Source of the DNA: Bacteroidia bacterium
GTDB taxonomy: Bacteria; Bacteroidota; Bacteroidia; J057
Direction of reading: 5' to 3'
NCBI GenBank assembly: GCA_033391075.1
Contig: JAWPMV010000001.1
Span: 3,224,001-3,288,000 of the forward strand
DNA length: 64,000 nucleotides
Part shown: piece by piece, positions 52,901 through 61,558 of the stretch
Numbering within the stretch: position 1 is the stretch's first letter
Layout of the letters: each line of letters starts with the position of its first letter
Translations under genes and position numbers: made by a program
Notes under the pieces: model-generated
Told to the model about the DNA's origin: nothing
Databases searched by the model: none
What the model saw: the letters and a program-made list of their open reading frames with translations, nothing else

Positions 52901-53367
52901 TCCATCCCGCAATCTTCACTCTCTTTGATCTCCAGGGTATTTCTTACCAGGGATCGTTTATTAACCACTTTTTCATTGAGGGCCTCTGCGAAAGTCACGA
53001 TGACCTGCCTTCCGCTGCGGGTATGGTTTATCTCATTGAGAACCTCGGCTCGCTGCAGGACATTGGCATTATCTACTTCTTCTACCTGATAGGGTCGTTT
53101 ATAGGAAGCAGGGAAATACAGGATTTCCTTTTTCGGCATGAGTGCCTTGAGGTCATTTTGAAAATAAAGGGCCTCTTCTTTGTCATTGAGAATGATCAGG
53201 AGGTTTCTTTGGACCAGACGATAAAGTCCCACCAACACAAAGGCTGCCTGGCTGCCCGCCATTCCTTTTATCTGAAATTTCCCCCCTTGATCTTCTTTAA
53301 TTTTCTCAGCAAAGGATTTCAGCAATTCATTTTCCCTGTACGAAACCAGGATATCAGCTTTTTTCAT
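49972..53367 (-). CDS. mfd: Transcription-repair coupling factor Mfd
   Basis: 1131 residues from the ATG at 53367 (an upstream TTG would add five). In order: a UvrB-homology region (about 30-380), a CarD-type RNA-polymerase-interacting domain (KPGDYVVHVNHGIGKFAGL near 430), a RecG-like SF2 motor with CGDVGFGKTEIA (Walker A), DEEQRFGV (DEEQ box) and GRVGRS, and a C-terminal Mfd domain. It removes stalled RNA polymerase at DNA lesions and recruits UvrA. The stop overlaps that of the converging kinase gene by 4 bp. Confidence 0.96.
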   Translation of the reverse strand: MKKADILVSYRENELLKSFAEKIKEDQGGKFQIKGMAGSQAAFVLVGLYRLVQRNLLIILNDKEEALYFQNDLKALMPKKEILYFPASYKRPYQVEEVDNANVLQRAEVLNEINHTRSGRQVIVTFAEALNEKVVNKRSLVRNTLEIKESEDCGMDFIIETLDTYGFEREEYVYEPGHYAVRGGIIDIFSFAHEKPYRVEFDEEEIESIRTFDPVSQISEERVKRVSLIPNIQRSLLTEEKVSFLDYVSDSTLIITKNISFVEADLERLYQKAEDNFETLMKNSGGAALSLEPDEVYYKPEAFLNDLKSRSVLELGGNPFFPDQESSLEWKGQAQPSFHKEFELLAKHFKENTQSDIRNYVLSENEKQIQRLKEIFEEVDPEVRFDGVIGDIHEGFKDEQLEIACYTDHQIFDRYHRFKSQASKVRSQALTLKALKSLKPGDYVVHVNHGIGKFAGLHTIQMGQHTQEAAKVMYKNGDSIFVNVNALHKISKYTGKEGAVPKLNKLGSPAWAKTKAKTKKRIKELAFDLVSLYAKRKAMPGFAYSKDTYIQQELEASFMYEDTPDQVKTTEDVKVDMEAPHPMDRLVCGDVGFGKTEIAIRAACKAAVDGKQIAVLVPTTILALQHFRTFSNRLKDMPITVDYVNRFKSTKQIKETLANVASGKVDVLIGTHRLVSKDVKFKELGLLIIDEEQRFGVNVKDKLKVLKTGVDTLTLTATPIPRTLQFSLAGIRDLSVIGTPPPNRQPIETVLTTFSQTILRDAISYELKRGGQVFFIHPRVKDIEEVAGSLKKLVPDARVKVGHGQMTGQELENRMASFIEGGFDVLVATTIIESGLDIPNANTIIINEANKYGLADLHQMRGRVGRSNRKAFCYLLAPPEISLTQDARKRLRAMEEFSELGSGFHIALRDLDIRGAGDLLGPEQSGFVAEIGYDMYHKILDEAVRELKEEHFSDMFEEELTHRKKVFVEDCKIDLDLDIRIPESYLPSIPERLKFYRRIAGADSEETLRGIQVELIDRFGPMPIQVMGLFDATRIRELAKQMGIERVGLKANSLRLYFINNQESSFYQSPEFGRVLEYVQTFTARVKIKQTPKHLYMIYQDVSRIKKVMILMQELYDFVFETHKLQESEQL

Positions 53368-53670
53368 AAAGGTATACAACAAGAATAGCCCAAAGCTTGT
53401 TCGAGAGCTTTCGGCTTGCGTTGAAATATGAGTCCCAGAAGCAAGCTCCCGGGAATGCTCGCAAGGTAGGAAAAGTGCGGAAACTTATGAAAATAGCTTA
53501 TTATAAAATATCTTACTTATACTTGCGTAAGTGTTAGTAAGAACTGCATTCGTTTGTACAGAATGCATGCCCTACTTATCTTTCGCCAATACGCCCTAAG
53601 CTTTTTGTAGTAAAGATTACTTTCTGAATTATCAGAAGGTAACAGTGATATACCGCAGGCTAATTGCGAA
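53368..53670. other. Gene-free divergent region between mfd and the 53671 gene
   Basis: About 300 nt without a coding frame of note. An imperfect hairpin (CTTACT 53512-53517 / AGTAAG 53536-53541 with inner ACTT/AAGT) is the only clear structure. Promoters for both genes are expected here, but no exact TAnnTTTG box is seen. Confidence 0.5.
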
Positions 53671-55188
53671 ATGGATAAAAAAGACAAATTACACGAACTG
53701 GTTCGGTCGATGAGTATGGCCGAAAAGCGGCGTTTTACCATAGATGCATCTCAACATACGACAGGAAAAGAGCGAAAATACATCTTGCTTTTTGATGTGA
53801 TGGTTGAGATGAAAGTCTACAATGCAGAGGCTCTGGTTGAAGTACTCAAAAGTCATGGCTATGCAACTCAGCATCTGGCTTCTGATAAAAACTACCTCTA
53901 CAACCTTATCATCAAGAGCTTAAGCTCTTTTTATTCGGGAAAAAATACCAGCCTTAATATCAAAGAAAAGTTACATCAGGTAGAAATTCTTTTTGAACGG
54001 GGCTTATATGAGCAATGCATTTCCATTCTGAAAAAAACAGAATCACAAGCGAGAAAATATGATCTCTACGCGCTTTTGATTGAAATTGCCAGCTGGAAAG
54101 GTCGGACGTATGAGCGTTTGGGGGAATACAGCAAAGCTGCTGGAGAACTTCAGCATACCCTTTCGCATATGGCCTGGATGGACAATCGCATGGCCTTTAA
54201 GAAACTCTTCTATCAGATGCAGGAGTTGGTTGAAAGGATTCCGAGTGTGAGGAATGAGCAGGAAATGAAAATCTATCAGGATTTTATTTCCCATCCTTTT
54301 CTGGAAAATGAAGAAATTCCGCTGTCTTTTCATGCAGGTCTGGATTTCTGGCGCATCCATCAACATTATCATCAGGCCGTCGGCAATGTAAAAGAAGAAC
54401 TGCAAGCCAATCACAAGCTTTTGGGCCTGATGGAATCGCAGTCAGACTATATCGAGGAATTTCCTTATGATTATGCCACTATCCTGAGTCGCATTCTTAG
54501 ATTGAGTTTACAGGCCTCTGAGGAAGAGTTTGAGCTTAACCTTGAGCGTCTTCAATCATTCCCCGCCAAAGCAAAGAAACTCAAACGCTCGGTAGAGGCC
54601 CGAGCAAAAATAGATACCAGTCTGATCCGACTTGAGAAACTAATAAAGGATCAGGAATATGCGGAAGCCATCAGTTTTCAGAAAGAGATGGAAAAAATCT
54701 GCCAGGTCCACAGAAAGCATATGAAAAAGGCCGATACCTTCAGGTGTCATTTCCTTTCAGCAGTCATTTTCGTCAAGGTAAATCGAATTAAAGATGCCCT
54801 GGATAAGGTCAATGAATTGCTCAATGAACATAGATCTGCTGCCAATCGAGAATTACAGATCAGTCTGGAAATCCTGAATATGGTTGTCCACTATCACCTC
54901 GGAAACTTCAGTTTGCTTAAGTATCGCGCAAAATCCCTCTCCGGTCAGCTAAGTCGTTCTCAAAGACTCTACAAACCAGAGGAAGAAATATTCCGTTTGT
55001 TCAGCAAACTATCCAATGACAAGATCAAGGACCCCAATTACCATAGCCAATTATTGATCGACGCACATGAGGTCCTATATGCATTGATGGAAGACCCTCT
55101 CCATCGGAAAGCCTTCCATCATTTTGATTTTCTTGTATGGTTAAACCGGCAAAAGAAAGAAATCAGTGGCCAGCTCCAGGAAATCTAG
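53671..55188 (+). CDS. Helical-repeat protein of unknown function
   Basis: A 505-residue, almost wholly alpha-helical cytosolic protein. The first 100 residues (KLHELVRSMSMAEKRRFTID...YLYNLIIKSLSSF) look like a separate helical domain; the rest is in TPR-like helix pairs (LFERGLYEQCISILKKTES, WKGRTYERLGEYSKAAGELQ). No catalytic motif, signal or membrane helix is seen. It has the character of a Bacteroidota-specific conserved hypothetical. The stop overlaps that of the converging lon gene by 4 bp. Confidence 0.7.
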   Translation: MDKKDKLHELVRSMSMAEKRRFTIDASQHTTGKERKYILLFDVMVEMKVYNAEALVEVLKSHGYATQHLASDKNYLYNLIIKSLSSFYSGKNTSLNIKEKLHQVEILFERGLYEQCISILKKTESQARKYDLYALLIEIASWKGRTYERLGEYSKAAGELQHTLSHMAWMDNRMAFKKLFYQMQELVERIPSVRNEQEMKIYQDFISHPFLENEEIPLSFHAGLDFWRIHQHYHQAVGNVKEELQANHKLLGLMESQSDYIEEFPYDYATILSRILRLSLQASEEEFELNLERLQSFPAKAKKLKRSVEARAKIDTSLIRLEKLIKDQEYAEAISFQKEMEKICQVHRKHMKKADTFRCHFLSAVIFVKVNRIKDALDKVNELLNEHRSAANRELQISLEILNMVVHYHLGNFSLLKYRAKSLSGQLSRSQRLYKPEEEIFRLFSKLSNDKIKDPNYHSQLLIDAHEVLYALMEDPLHRKAFHHFDFLVWLNRQKKEISGQLQEI

Positions 55189-57692
55189 GCCTGAGCGACA
55201 ATCTTTCTGATTTGCTCTATTCTATTAAGATCTTTTTCAGCGGCTTTTTCTGATTCCTTTTTTTTAGGAAGCAATCGTTTGGCATTTTTAACTGGCTCTA
55301 TTTCCAGGGCATGCTCTATTACCTCTGACATCTTACTGACATAGATGAATTCAAGGTCCTTTACATAGGATTCCTTGATCTCACTTACATCTTTCTGGTT
55401 TTCCTGGCAAAGGACGATGGTTTTGATTCCAGCTCGTTTTGCGGCCAGCACTTTTTCCTTTATTCCCCCTACAGGCAATACTTTACCTCTTAAGGTAATC
55501 TCTCCCGTCATCGCCAAATTGGTCTTAATGAGGCGTTGAGAGAACTGAGATGCCAAAGAGCTCAGGATGGTTATACCTGCTGAGGGGCCATCTTTAGGAA
55601 TTGCTCCCGCAGGAATGTGCAGGTGAATGTTCCAGTGCTTAAAGACATCGTAAGGGATGCCAAAGGAATCGCAATTAGCCCGAAGATAGGTATATGCCAG
55701 AGTGGCAGATTCTTTCATCACTTCTCCCAGTTTTCCCGTCATGCTCAGTCGGCCGTTTCCAGGGGTCAGGGTTGATTCTATATGTAAAATCTCACCTCCT
55801 ACCCTCGTCCAGGCTAATCCAATAGCAACTCCGGGACTTTCAATCTGCTTATAGGCTTCTTTTTCAAATCTTTTTATGCCAAGGAAGTCTCTAAGGTTCT
55901 TCTCAGATACGTTGACTTTCTTTTTACCCTCCAGTACAATTTGCTTGGCTACTCCTCTGCAAATGCTCGCAAATTGCCTTCCCAGGACACGCACGCCAGA
56001 TTCTCTGGTGTAATTTTCAATTACTGTGCGAATAGCTTTAGGACTCACCCCGATATGGCTGGTCTTCAAGCCATGATCCTTTCTGGCTTTGGGTAATAAG
56101 TGCTTACGCGCTATCTCGATCTTTTCTTCAAGCGAATATCCATTGATTTCGATGATCTCCATTCTATCTCTCAATGCAGGATGGATGGTCGAAAGGGTAT
56201 TTGCTGTACAAATAAACATCACGCTGGAGAGATCATACTCTACTTCGAGGAAGTTATCACGGAAACTATTGTTTTGCTCCGGATCCAACACTTCCAATAA
56301 GGCAGAACTGGGATCTCCTCTGAAGTCATTCCCCACTTTATCAATTTCATCCAACATCAAAACGGGATTGCTGGTCGACGCCTTTTTCAATCCCTGAATG
56401 ATACGACCGGGCATCGCCCCGATATAGGTTCTTCTATGCCCACGTATTTCGGCCTCATCTCTTGCACCTCCCAAAGAAATGCGGATGAATTCCTTATTCA
56501 TCGCTCGGGCAATAGATTTACCCAAAGAGGTTTTCCCCACTCCGGGAGGGCCATAGAAACAAATGATTGGTGCCTTTTTATCTGCCTTCAGCTTCAATAC
56601 TGCCAGATGCTCAAGGATACGCTCTTTTACCTTCTCAAGTCCATAATGATCCTCATCCAGTATTTTCTGTACCTCAGGAAACTCAAAACTGTCTTCTGCA
56701 TAATGTTCCCAGGGAAGATCAAGGAGCCATTCGATATAGTTGATAACGATGGCATAATCCGGCATAGAAGGGGTCAGGCGTGATAGCCTCAGGATTTCTT
56801 TGTCGAAAGCCTTTTGAACTTCATCCGGCCATATTTTCACACTGCCACGATTTCGCAGTTCTTCTACTTCGGATTCAAAGTTAGCTTCGCCTAATTCATC
56901 CTGAATAGTTCGAATCTGCTGACGAAGGATATATTCTCTTTGTTGTTTATCGAGGTCCGTTTTGACTTTCGTCTGAATTTCTTCACTGAGTTCAAGGACT
57001 TTCAATTCATCTCCGAGAAACTGAAGAATAATTTCTCCTTTCTCCAGAAGATCATCCATTTCCAGAATTTCCTGTTTTTCAGAAATCGTCAGACTGAGGT
57101 TGGATGCGATGAAATGTGTGAGGAAGCTCAGGCTCTCAATATTGTCCAGCGCGATTCTTGCCTCACTGGGTATATTAGGAGAAAGATCAATGATGCGGCT
57201 GGCCTCTTCCTTGAGGCTATGCATGAGGGCTTTGACCTGATCAGATTCCGGATAGGTATCCAAAGCCCGTGTAATTTTCCCTTTGAAATAAGGATCTCTC
57301 TGGGTGAACTCCAGAACTTCTACTTTGGATCGTCCCTGGATCACAATCGTAACACTACCATCAGGCATCTTGATCATTTTGTGAATGTGGGCAAGGGTGC
57401 CCACCATATACAAATCATCAAAATCAGGATCTTCTACTTCTATATTCTTTTGGGTGATTACTCCAATTCTTCGGTCATTGCTTTTATAAGCTTCCTTGAC
57501 CAGTCTGATGGATTTATCTCTGCCTACCGTAATTGGAATCACAATACCCGGAAAAAGAACTGTATTCTTAAGTGTAAGGATACCAATCTCATCGGGCAAC
57601 TCTTCATTCATGATCTTCTGCTCATCAGAATCAGATACAATCTGAAAATCATCGTCAAAAAACCCTTCCTGATCAAATGGTGAAAATGTCAT
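55185..57692 (-). CDS. lon: ATP-dependent protease Lon
   Basis: An 835-residue LonA protease. The N-terminal substrate domain is about 35-240, followed by a helical linker, the AAA+ module with Walker A GPPGVGKTSLGKS (about 380) and Walker B LMLDEIDKVG, and the C-terminal peptidase with PKDGPSAGIT (catalytic Ser) and a Lys in AAKRAGIKTI. It degrades misfolded and regulatory proteins. The ATG at 57692 is supported by the length. The upstream gap (57693-57919) is shared with the divergent DUF5606 gene. Confidence 0.96.
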   Translation of the reverse strand: MTFSPFDQEGFFDDDFQIVSDSDEQKIMNEELPDEIGILTLKNTVLFPGIVIPITVGRDKSIRLVKEAYKSNDRRIGVITQKNIEVEDPDFDDLYMVGTLAHIHKMIKMPDGSVTIVIQGRSKVEVLEFTQRDPYFKGKITRALDTYPESDQVKALMHSLKEEASRIIDLSPNIPSEARIALDNIESLSFLTHFIASNLSLTISEKQEILEMDDLLEKGEIILQFLGDELKVLELSEEIQTKVKTDLDKQQREYILRQQIRTIQDELGEANFESEVEELRNRGSVKIWPDEVQKAFDKEILRLSRLTPSMPDYAIVINYIEWLLDLPWEHYAEDSFEFPEVQKILDEDHYGLEKVKERILEHLAVLKLKADKKAPIICFYGPPGVGKTSLGKSIARAMNKEFIRISLGGARDEAEIRGHRRTYIGAMPGRIIQGLKKASTSNPVLMLDEIDKVGNDFRGDPSSALLEVLDPEQNNSFRDNFLEVEYDLSSVMFICTANTLSTIHPALRDRMEIIEINGYSLEEKIEIARKHLLPKARKDHGLKTSHIGVSPKAIRTVIENYTRESGVRVLGRQFASICRGVAKQIVLEGKKKVNVSEKNLRDFLGIKRFEKEAYKQIESPGVAIGLAWTRVGGEILHIESTLTPGNGRLSMTGKLGEVMKESATLAYTYLRANCDSFGIPYDVFKHWNIHLHIPAGAIPKDGPSAGITILSSLASQFSQRLIKTNLAMTGEITLRGKVLPVGGIKEKVLAAKRAGIKTIVLCQENQKDVSEIKESYVKDLEFIYVSKMSEVIEHALEIEPVKNAKRLLPKKKESEKAAEKDLNRIEQIRKIVAQA

Positions 57693-57919
57693 TTTGTCTG
57701 CTTATGCGTATTGAAATCTTGCCCTAGCCAGTATATTGGAGTAAAAATGGGGCAAAACGGCCGTCAATTGTATTTAACAAGGAGAGTGCCTGCTTTACAA
57801 AATTAACGTATTCTAGCACATTGTCAGTACTTTTTTGTCGGAATGTTCAATTTTGTCAGGTAAGTTTTGTTTTTTCGCGCTTAGGTTAATTAACAGTAAC
57901 TCTTTTTTTTACGAAACAT

Positions 57920-58393
57920 ATGTCTATATCTTTTAATGATGTTGTCTCAGTAACGGGATTACCCGGTCTTTATCAGGTGATCAAGAATAATGACAATTCG
58001 ATAGTGGTTGAGTCATTGGATGACAAGAAAAAACGACAACTAATTCGGGGAAATATGATGGTGTCCAAGCTCACCGATGTTAGTATTTATACCGAAGATG
58101 ACAGTGAGCCACTATTGAGCGTGTTGCAGGAGATCCAGAAAAAGTTTGGGAAAGAGCTTCCTGTCAGCAAGAAAAGTAGCAAAGATGAACTCATGGGTTT
58201 TCTAACCGGGGTTTTACCTACTTTAGACTCTGAAAGGGTTTATCCTTCCAATGTGAAGAAGCTGATCGGATGGTATAAAATCCTCAGTTCATTTGACATT
58301 GAATTGAAAATCTCCAAAGAGGAAGAAGAAAAGAACAAAGAAGAAGCTAAGAAAGCAGCGATCAAAGAGAAGGAAGCCAAACAGAAAAAATAA
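57920..58393 (+). CDS. DUF5606 domain protein
   Basis: A 157-residue soluble protein: VVSVTGLPGLYQVIKNNDNS at the start (the family typically opens with a similar GLPGLY-type stretch), VVESLDDKKKRQLI, then a helical domain with NVKKLIGWYKIL and a Lys/Glu-rich coil tail (EEEEKNKEEAKKAAIKEKEA). It is common in Bacteroidota and of unknown function. The next gene starts 6 nt past the stop with TTG, so the two are probably a bicistronic unit. Confidence 0.8.
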   Translation: MSISFNDVVSVTGLPGLYQVIKNNDNSIVVESLDDKKKRQLIRGNMMVSKLTDVSIYTEDDSEPLLSVLQEIQKKFGKELPVSKKSSKDELMGFLTGVLPTLDSERVYPSNVKKLIGWYKILSSFDIELKISKEEEEKNKEEAKKAAIKEKEAKQKK

Positions 58394-58399
58394 TTCCTT

Positions 58400-58804
58400 T
58401 TGCCTCTTACGCTACACCCCATAAGTGTCCATTTCCCCATCGCCTTTTTATTTCTGGCTGGTGGATTGTACATTTTTTATCTTTTCAAATCTGACTTTTT
58501 CTTCTATCGATCTGCAAAACTCGTCCACCTCTTAGGAGTGGTGGGATTGATTCTTGCCATGTTGACAGGCAGGAGTGCAGCTAGCGAGATAGAAGCGGAC
58601 AGTCCCTTAACTGATATTGTCCGAAATCATGAAATCCTGGGATACGGTGCCATCTGGGCATTTAGCATGCTACTGGTATGGTCTTACTTGCGGGAGAAAA
58701 GTTTTAAACAAAAAGAGCTGATATTTTTCAGTACTCTTTATTTAGTTTTTCTGGGAGTAATGGTCTATAGTTCCTACCTGGGCGGAGAGATTGCTCATCC
58801 CTAA
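58400..58804 (+). CDS. DUF2231-type small membrane protein, TTG start
   Basis: 134 residues from a TTG at 58400. Four hydrophobic segments; the first carries LTLHPISVHFPIAFLFLAGG, the HPxxVHFPIA motif of DUF2231-like membrane proteins. LVHLLGVVGLILAMLTGRSA and NHEILGYGAIWAFSMLLVW follow. These His-containing helices may bind haem in some relatives; unproven here. The terminator at 58807 follows directly. Confidence 0.75.
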   Translation: MPLTLHPISVHFPIAFLFLAGGLYIFYLFKSDFFFYRSAKLVHLLGVVGLILAMLTGRSAASEIEADSPLTDIVRNHEILGYGAIWAFSMLLVWSYLREKSFKQKELIFFSTLYLVFLGVMVYSSYLGGEIAHP

Positions 58805-58806
58805 AA

Positions 58807-58840
58807 GAAAAAGCCCCGAAGAATTCTTCGGGGCTTTTTC
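58807..58840. terminator. Bidirectional terminator
   Basis: A perfect 34-bp palindrome built of GAAAAAGCCCCGAAGAA and its complement, with T-runs on both sides. It ends the plus-strand DUF2231 gene and the minus-strand RGG gene (stop 58859). Confidence 0.93.
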
Positions 58841-58858
58841 TTATTTATGTTTATCAGA

Positions 58859-60073
58859 TCATTCTTCTGCTTCTCCTCCGCCTTTTTCCTCATTTGAGGT
58901 TTCTGGCGTTTCTACATTCTTGGTCTCCTCCACATTTGTATTTGTGTTGTCAAATTCATTTTCGGAGCTACCAATGCGACGCCTTCTTCTTCTTTTTGAA
59001 GGATCCTTGTCTGCATCCCCCTGATCAGAATTATAATTGCGATCGCGATCTGAATAATTGTCTCTATTTCTATAGTCGCGGTTATATCCTCCTCCTTCTC
59101 TGCGGTCTCCATATCCACCGCCACCTCCGCGGTTGTAACCACCTTCACGGCGATCTCCATATCCACCACCGCCTCCGCGGTTGTAGCCTCCGCCACCACC
59201 GCCTCCACGGTTATAGCCTCCTCTACTGTCACGATTGTAGCCTCCGCCACCACCGCCACCGCGGTTGTAACCTCCTCTGCTATCGCGGTTGTAGCCGCCG
59301 CCACCGCCGCCACGGTTATAGCCGCCTCTGTTATCTCCTCCTCTATTATCTCCACCTCTGTTGTCTCTATTGTATCCGCCTCCACCTTCTCTGCGGTCTC
59401 CATATCCACCGCCTCCTCCACGGTTGTAGCCACCTTCACGGCGATCTCCATAACCACCACCGCCTCCGCGGTTGTAACCTCCTTCACGACGGTCGCCGTA
59501 GCCACCACCGCCTCCACGGTTATATCCTCCTTCACGACGGTCTCCATAACCACCGCCGCTTCCGCCGCCGCGATTGTAGCCGCCTCCGCCGCCACCTCCA
59601 CGGTTGTAGCCTCCGCCACCTCCGCGATTGTAACCGCCTCCGCCGCCACGGTTGTAGCCGCCTCCGCCACCACCACGGTTGTAGCCTCCGCCACCCCCGC
59701 GATTGTAACCGCCTCCGCCGCGGTTGTAACCGCCGCCGCCACCACGATTGTAGCCTCCGCCTCGGTTGTAACCTCCACGGCCACCTCCTCGGTAGCCACC
59801 TCGGCCACCTTCTTCGGCTTCTCTTTCTTTTTTACGTTTTACTTTGAATGCCAGTCTGGCATTGATTTCCTGATCGATCTTCTCGATAAAGTTTTCGGGA
59901 TAGGCGTTAACTTTAAAACTTTCCCCATCTTCCTGTTGCTCTATCTGCTCTGGATCTCCCCCGGTTTCTTCTCTGTACAAATCTGCTACTCTCCAGCCAA
60001 TTACCTGGAGGTCTCTGCGTGTCATTCGTAAGTCTCGGGCCTGAATTTGTTGAAATACGGTGATAAGATTCAT
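58859..60073 (-). CDS. RGG / GYNRGGGG low-complexity protein
   Basis: 404 residues from the ATG at 60073. Residues 1-85 form an ordinary folded-looking domain (MNLITVFQQIQARDLRMTRR...GWRVADLYREETGG) with a basic KVKRKKERE tail. Residues about 90-350 are repeats of GYNRGGGG and GYGDRREGG units, almost all Gly, Arg, Tyr, Asn, Asp. An Arg-rich (SKRRRRRRI) and acidic end follow. RGG repeats bind RNA and drive condensation in eukaryotic FUS-type proteins; a similar role here is inference. DNA in the repeat zone is far more GC-rich than its surroundings. Confidence 0.85.
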   Translation of the reverse strand: MNLITVFQQIQARDLRMTRRDLQVIGWRVADLYREETGGDPEQIEQQEDGESFKVNAYPENFIEKIDQEINARLAFKVKRKKEREAEEGGRGGYRGGGRGGYNRGGGYNRGGGGGYNRGGGGYNRGGGGGYNRGGGGGGYNRGGGGGYNRGGGGGYNRGGGGGGGYNRGGGSGGGYGDRREGGYNRGGGGGYGDRREGGYNRGGGGGYGDRREGGYNRGGGGGYGDRREGGGGYNRDNRGGDNRGGDNRGGYNRGGGGGGYNRDSRGGYNRGGGGGGGYNRDSRGGYNRGGGGGGGYNRGGGGGYGDRREGGYNRGGGGGYGDRREGGGYNRDYRNRDNYSDRDRNYNSDQGDADKDPSKRRRRRRIGSSENEFDNTNTNVEETKNVETPETSNEEKGGGEAEE

Positions 60074-60335
60074 GAAAGGATGCTTAATGTCGGTTATGCA
60101 CAATACGACGCTAATAACAAAACTTGGGTCTCAAATAATATTAATGATTACTACTCTAGTGCGTTTGTAGGTAATAGTTACGTGAATTTGCTGTGCTTGT
60201 ATATATTAGTATTACGTATATCTTGAACAAAGTTCTCTATTAATCTCTAAATTCTCAAGTAAATATAGTGTCAAATCAAAAACTTTATGCCGAAATAATA
60301 TTTAAACTCTATTAAAAACTCAATTTTTGCTACAA

Positions 60336-61232
60336 ATGCAGTACCAAAAGCTCGGAAATTCCTCATTAAATGTAAGTATTATCTCTCTGGGATGTATGTC
60401 ACTTGGCACAGATCAGACAAAAAATGAACGAATTATTCACGCTGCTATTGATCAGGGCATAAATTTCTTTGACACGGCAGACTTATATGATAAAGGATTA
60501 AATGAGGAAAATGTTGGAAAAGTTTTGAAGGAAAAACGACAAAATGTCTACCTCGCATCCAAAGTGGGTAATGAATGGAGAGCTGATGGGTCAGGCTGGG
60601 ACTGGAATCCACATCCCGATTATATAAAAAAGAGTATTCATAAAAGCCTCCAGAGATTAGGCACCGATTATCTGGATCTTTATCAACTTCATGGAGGGAC
60701 AATGGAAGACCCTATTGATGAAACCATAGGTGCATTTGAAGACCTAAAACAAGAAGGCTTGATAAGATATTATGGCATTTCCTCCATTCGCCCGAATGTC
60801 ATTCGGGCCTGGACGGAAAAGTCCCATATGAGTTCTGTGATGATTCAATACAGCTTGCTGGACCGTAGGCCCGAGGAATTTAGCCTGGATCATCTCCATG
60901 CCCATGGAGTCTCAGTGCTTGTCAGAGGAGGGCTGGCAAAAGGTCTTCTGGTAGATAAAGAAGCAAGACCTTATTTGGGATATACTGCTGAAGAGGTTAA
61001 AGAGGCCCGGGAGGCGGTATATAATGTAAGTGGCCCTCTAAGGAGTCCGGCTCAGGTAGCCTTACAATATAGTCTGGGGCATGCAGCAGTATGTAGCATC
61101 GTATCAGGTGCCAGTAAGCTTGAGCAAATCCTGGAAAATACTGGGGCCGCGTCTTCTCCTGCTCTGAGTATGGACGAACGGATCAGTCTTCAAACGAGTA
61201 TCCGGCCTATTCGATATGAAAAACACAGGTAG
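60336..61232 (+). CDS. Aldo/keto reductase
   Basis: 298 residues from the ATG at 60336 (an in-frame TTG three codons earlier is less likely). AKR tetrad visible: Asp in FFDTADLYDKG, Tyr in the same block, Lys in VYLASKVG, His in DLYQLHGG. The C-terminal NADPH region includes VRGGLAKGLLV and SIVSGASKLEQI. Fold and length match the AKR family that reduces aldehydes or sugar derivatives. It stands alone. Confidence 0.9.
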   Translation: MQYQKLGNSSLNVSIISLGCMSLGTDQTKNERIIHAAIDQGINFFDTADLYDKGLNEENVGKVLKEKRQNVYLASKVGNEWRADGSGWDWNPHPDYIKKSIHKSLQRLGTDYLDLYQLHGGTMEDPIDETIGAFEDLKQEGLIRYYGISSIRPNVIRAWTEKSHMSSVMIQYSLLDRRPEEFSLDHLHAHGVSVLVRGGLAKGLLVDKEARPYLGYTAEEVKEAREAVYNVSGPLRSPAQVALQYSLGHAAVCSIVSGASKLEQILENTGAASSPALSMDERISLQTSIRPIRYEKHR

Positions 61233-61558
61233 TTCGAACTATCATATGTTCTAATTAGGATCATTTGCCCTTCTTTTTAGAAATATGTGGCGAAAGCAAA
61301 AAATATTTACTTTTCTTCCTGTCTGCCGCCTTCCCCTAAATCAAGTCTAATGAAGCTGTAAAGTCCCTTCAAATCCCTCTTTTTGGCATTCCTACTTACA
61401 TTTCTTACTTCCTTCATATTGCGTTAATATAAAGCCTCTTTTGGATTGGGATTCAAATATGAGGCCGGTATATATGTAGCTCAGAAAGGGAAAATCCTTT
61501 CAGTTTTACTTCTTTACTTTTCCTGAAACCTTTAAACAAACAGAAAGCCACCCGAGAT
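61233..61558. other. Gene-free region upstream of the receiver-like gene
   Basis: 326 nt without a gene. Only a weak 6-bp hairpin (GAAAGG 61484-61489 / CCTTTC 61496-61501) is visible. No RNA gene or repeat is recognised. Confidence 0.5.

Noticed and set aside
59070-59800. Regular DNA repeats resembling a CRISPR array or minisatellite
   Set aside because: The repeats keep one reading frame and translate to GYNRGGGG and GYGDRREGG; there are no unique spacers or cas genes.
58894-59847. Long plus-strand frame of His/Arg/Leu-rich sequence, plus a minus-strand Ala/Val/Glu frame, over the RGG gene
   Set aside because: Both are frame shadows of the GC-rich repeats of the RGG gene; composition is a by-product and neither has a start context or homology.
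61470-61490. GTAGCTCAG resembling a tRNA D-arm
   Set aside because: No acceptor, anticodon or T-arm can be formed around it.
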